Assembly: GCA_964401685.1 (NCBI GenBank)
Contig: CAYNZH010000039.1
Span: 1-15,682, forward strand
Origin: DASRQK01 sp964401685
Lineage (GTDB): Bacteria; Bacteroidota; Bacteroidia; Sphingobacteriales; Sphingobacteriaceae
Length of the DNA stretch: 15,682 bases
Direction of reading: 5' to 3'
The number at the start of each line of letters is the position of its first letter. Positions within the stretch are counted from its first letter, which is position 1. Below the pieces are notes generated by a model. It was not told the DNA's origin. It saw nothing but the letters and a program-made list of their open reading frames with translations, and did not search any database. Positions 14,446 through 15,682 of the stretch are shown piece after piece. A program made the translations under genes and the position numbers.

Positions 14446-14480
14446 AATATTGTGCATGTTGCTTTAATGCATGCAATATT
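14446..14480 (-). repeat. Bulged inverted repeat upstream of the aminotransferase
   Basis: AATATTG (14446-14452) and CATG (14455-14458) pair with CATG (14470-14473) and CAATATT (14474-14480). That is eleven pairs with a two-base bulge and an 11-nt centre. It begins 24 bp upstream of the aminotransferase ATG, where it could be an operator or a 5'-leader hairpin. CATG is self-complementary and AATATT is common in AT-rich DNA, so chance remains possible. Confidence 0.35.
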
Positions 14481-14809
14481 ACTAAATTTTACGCAAATTT
14501 TCGATGAGGTAGCTTTTTATGGATTTTCGAGTCCTGTACAATCTTTTGCCGGGCATGAGTTCGTATTTTGGCGGTTTTGCTATGGCGTTAAAGTATTAAC
14601 TGAGTGTACCCTACCTGTGGCCCGGGTTTAGGGGAGTATTACAATTTATCTTCCGACAAACAATAAAATGAACAGGATTGGTCAAACCAAGCCAGTAATA
14701 TCGCTAGCACAAGTTGCACATAATGTTATAAACAGCTTTTTTACCATTTTGGTCCATCGGATAAGGTGTAGTTATTCTATTCCATTTTTTCTCGTGATTC
14801 CTTTGCCGG

Positions 14810-14857
14810 AAAATAGCAAATCCTACAGTGTGCCCGGCCCTCTGGGCAAGCTATTTT
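14810..14857 (-). repeat. Nested inverted repeat just downstream of the 75-aa gene, possible weak terminator
   Basis: AAAATAGC (14810-14817) and GCTATTTT (14850-14857) are perfect complements, enclosing a second stem TGCCC (14831-14835) and GGGCA (14844-14848). The inner spacing is asymmetric (13 nt on one side, one on the other). On the minus strand it starts eight bases after the stop of the 75-aa gene and ends in TATTTT, so it may act as a weak terminator. Confidence 0.4.
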
Positions 14858-14865
14858 GGTGCGCA

Positions 14866-15093
14866 TCAATTAATATTTTGTTCCTTTATTGCTACAAATA
14901 TGGTCTCACCATCAAGATTTTGCTCTTCTACTAAAACATATGTACCTGGTGGAAATTCCCAAACTTCATCTTCTGGCTCATAAATTTCAAAACCTCGCAC
15001 CTCATAAATATTGTTTTCAATTTCTATCGCTGGAACAGGTCTATAAACTTTAGTTCCCTCTTCTAATAACCGGATATAAATATTCCTTTCCAT
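14866..15093 (-). CDS. Small hypothetical protein, 75 aa
   Basis: I do not recognise an established function. The product is short, acidic and soluble, without a signal peptide, membrane segment or cysteine. Its pattern (RLLEEGTKVYRPVPA near residues 8-22, then EPEDEVWEFPPGTYVLVEE at about 39-57) resembles widespread small hypothetical proteins with a compact beta-strand fold, which from memory turn up in accessory regions. It is preceded by a purine-rich GGGGAAG eight bases before the ATG and by a perfect -7 box TAATTTTG, both of which support expression. It lies 115 bp downstream of the lipoprotein gene on the same strand, in AT-rich DNA. Confidence 0.65.
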   Translation of the reverse strand: MERNIYIRLLEEGTKVYRPVPAIEIENNIYEVRGFEIYEPEDEVWEFPPGTYVLVEEQNLDGETIFVAIKEQNIN

Positions 15094-15106
15094 ATGTAAT
15101 CTTCCC

Positions 15107-15133
15107 CAAAATTAGCTACGATTATTAACGTAG
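15107..15133 (-). promoter_or_regulatory. Candidate -7 box with adjacent inverted repeat upstream of the 75-aa gene
   Basis: On the minus strand, TAATTTTG (plus 15107-15114) matches the Bacteroidota -7 consensus exactly and would start transcription about eight bases before the ATG at 15093. No TTG lies at the expected -33 distance. Directly upstream is the inverted repeat CTACG (15116-15120) and CGTAG (15129-15133) with an eight-base centre, in the position of an operator or activator site. Both elements are short, so confidence is low. Confidence 0.3.
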
Positions 15134-15208
15134 TTTTTATATTTTATGACCCCCTCCCAAACTCCGAGTCATTCTAAAATAGAAAATTCCGCTGTTTTGA
15201 CTTGGCTT

Positions 15209-15676
15209 TTATTCCAACAATCTAACATCTCCCCAAATACGTATTATCTCATTATATTCAAAACCAATAGAAAAACAATTCGTATCATTAAATCCCTTAG
15301 TATTTGGTATTTTAACTGATGCAGACTCATCATACGGAAAGTGATCAACAAAGGTATATTGAGCTGTATCTAACTTATTTTCAAGTGTGATCACGTTATC
15401 CATCCTTATTTCCCACTTTTTCTTATTCTTATTCCAGCACCCAATAATTTGATCACCAACAATTCGGTCGACCTTCGATAAATCTAATTTAATATAACCC
15501 ATATCCTTTTCCCTTGCATTTCCATCCATAATAACCCTAATATTGTCATTGTTTTTAACTGTAAACCACTCGGTTCCATCACTTGAACAGAACGTAAAAG
15601 AGCGATCATTTGAGCATCCTATCAAAAGGTTAACTAAAACGAAAAGAATAAGTTTATTTATATTTTTGAATACCAT
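15209..15676 (-). CDS. Putative lipoprotein of unknown function, 155 aa
   Basis: The N-terminus MVFKNINKLI, then a hydrophobic run and lipobox LLIG-C21, marks a type II signal peptide. The mature protein would be lipid-anchored with Ser at position +2, without a clear export-retention signal. The remaining 134 residues contain three further cysteines (C30, one in IIGCWN and one in NCFSIG) and alternate hydrophobic and polar residues, suggesting a beta-rich fold. I recognise no domain. The gene is strongly AT-rich (the 60 bases 15241-15300 are 25% G+C, against 70% at 9661-9720), which suggests a different origin from the core genes. Only six bases precede the start in the window, so a longer N-terminus cannot be excluded, though the signal peptide fits well as it stands. 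Confidence 0.75.
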   Translation of the reverse strand: MVFKNINKLILFVLVNLLIGCSNDRSFTFCSSDGTEWFTVKNNDNIRVIMDGNAREKDMGYIKLDLSKVDRIVGDQIIGCWNKNKKKWEIRMDNVITLENKLDTAQYTFVDHFPYDESASVKIPNTKGFNDTNCFSIGFEYNEIIRIWGDVRLLE

Positions 15677-15682
15677 ATATAT

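Larger units (their letters stand above)
14423..14865. other. 443-bp gene-free, AT-rich stretch at the boundary of an accessory region
   Basis: I see no convincing gene here. Two short plus-strand open frames (14428-14631 and 14668-14934) show no recognisable domain or ribosome-binding site, and the second runs into a real minus-strand gene. The stretch holds the upstream region of the aminotransferase with a bulged inverted repeat, and at its right end a perfect 8-bp inverted repeat next to the 75-aa gene. It marks the change from GC-richer core genes to visibly AT-richer DNA. No tRNA, insertion sequence end or direct-repeat target site was found. Confidence 0.5.

Noticed and set aside
14700..14740. 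Possible integron attC-like site around the segment GTTGCACATAATGTTATAA
   Set aside because: It faintly recalls cassette-end sequences, but I could not find the paired core and inverse-core sites or a folded attC structure, so there is no adequate support.
14428..14934. Two short plus-strand open frames (14428-14631 and 14668-14934) as genes
   Set aside because: No domain, no ribosome-binding site or promoter, odd composition, and the second overlaps the better-supported 75-aa minus-strand gene.
1..15682. CRISPR array, tRNA, rRNA or insertion sequence
   Set aside because: No regularly spaced repeats, cloverleaf-forming segment, rRNA signature or transposase-like product was seen on either strand.

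Overview
The window is most likely chromosomal DNA from a Bacteroidota bacterium. I cannot place it below phylum. The signs are a short RpoD without region 1.1, a Pur-alpha-like DUF3276 protein, a TonB-dependent receptor with a carboxypeptidase-like N-terminal domain, a LytS/LytTR two-component pair, and -7 boxes of the TAnnTTTG type in place of classical -10/-35 promoters. Shine-Dalgarno sequences are mostly absent or weak, as expected for this phylum. All genes but one lie on the minus strand, so transcription runs mostly right to left.

Layout, left to right. 1-956: a terminator and rpoD, the primary sigma factor. 1154-4219: a metal-linked envelope pair, a small Cys-rich exported protein followed by a TonB-dependent receptor with an N-terminal heavy-metal-associated (HMA) domain. 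The pair has its own well-matched promoter (4242-4273) and a stem-loop between its two genes. 4258-8712: a compact run of five genes: two paralogous DUF5668-type membrane proteins (the second with a LiaF-like C-terminal domain), a LytS-like histidine kinase, an overlapping LytTR response regulator, and a secreted class C beta-lactamase-fold serine hydrolase. Upstream of this run are two direct repeats 21 bp apart, the spacing expected for a LytTR operator. 8955-9290: the only plus-strand gene, a Pur-family nucleic-acid-binding protein, separated by a strong bidirectional terminator from the next run. 9398-14422: a probable three-gene unit of PLP aminotransferase, tricorn-like S41 protease and small transaldolase. 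14423-15682: a visibly AT-richer end with a 443-bp gene-free stretch, a 75-aa hypothetical protein and a 155-aa lipoprotein, probably accessory DNA.

The most system-like locus is 4258-8712. Its parts (membrane and LiaF-like sensor or modulator proteins, kinase, LytTR regulator, periplasmic serine hydrolase, candidate operator) resemble an envelope-stress circuit analogous to Firmicutes LiaFSR but built on LytS/LytTR. This role is inferred from domains and gene order only. The copper/heavy-metal uptake or sensing pair next to it is a second locus of interest.
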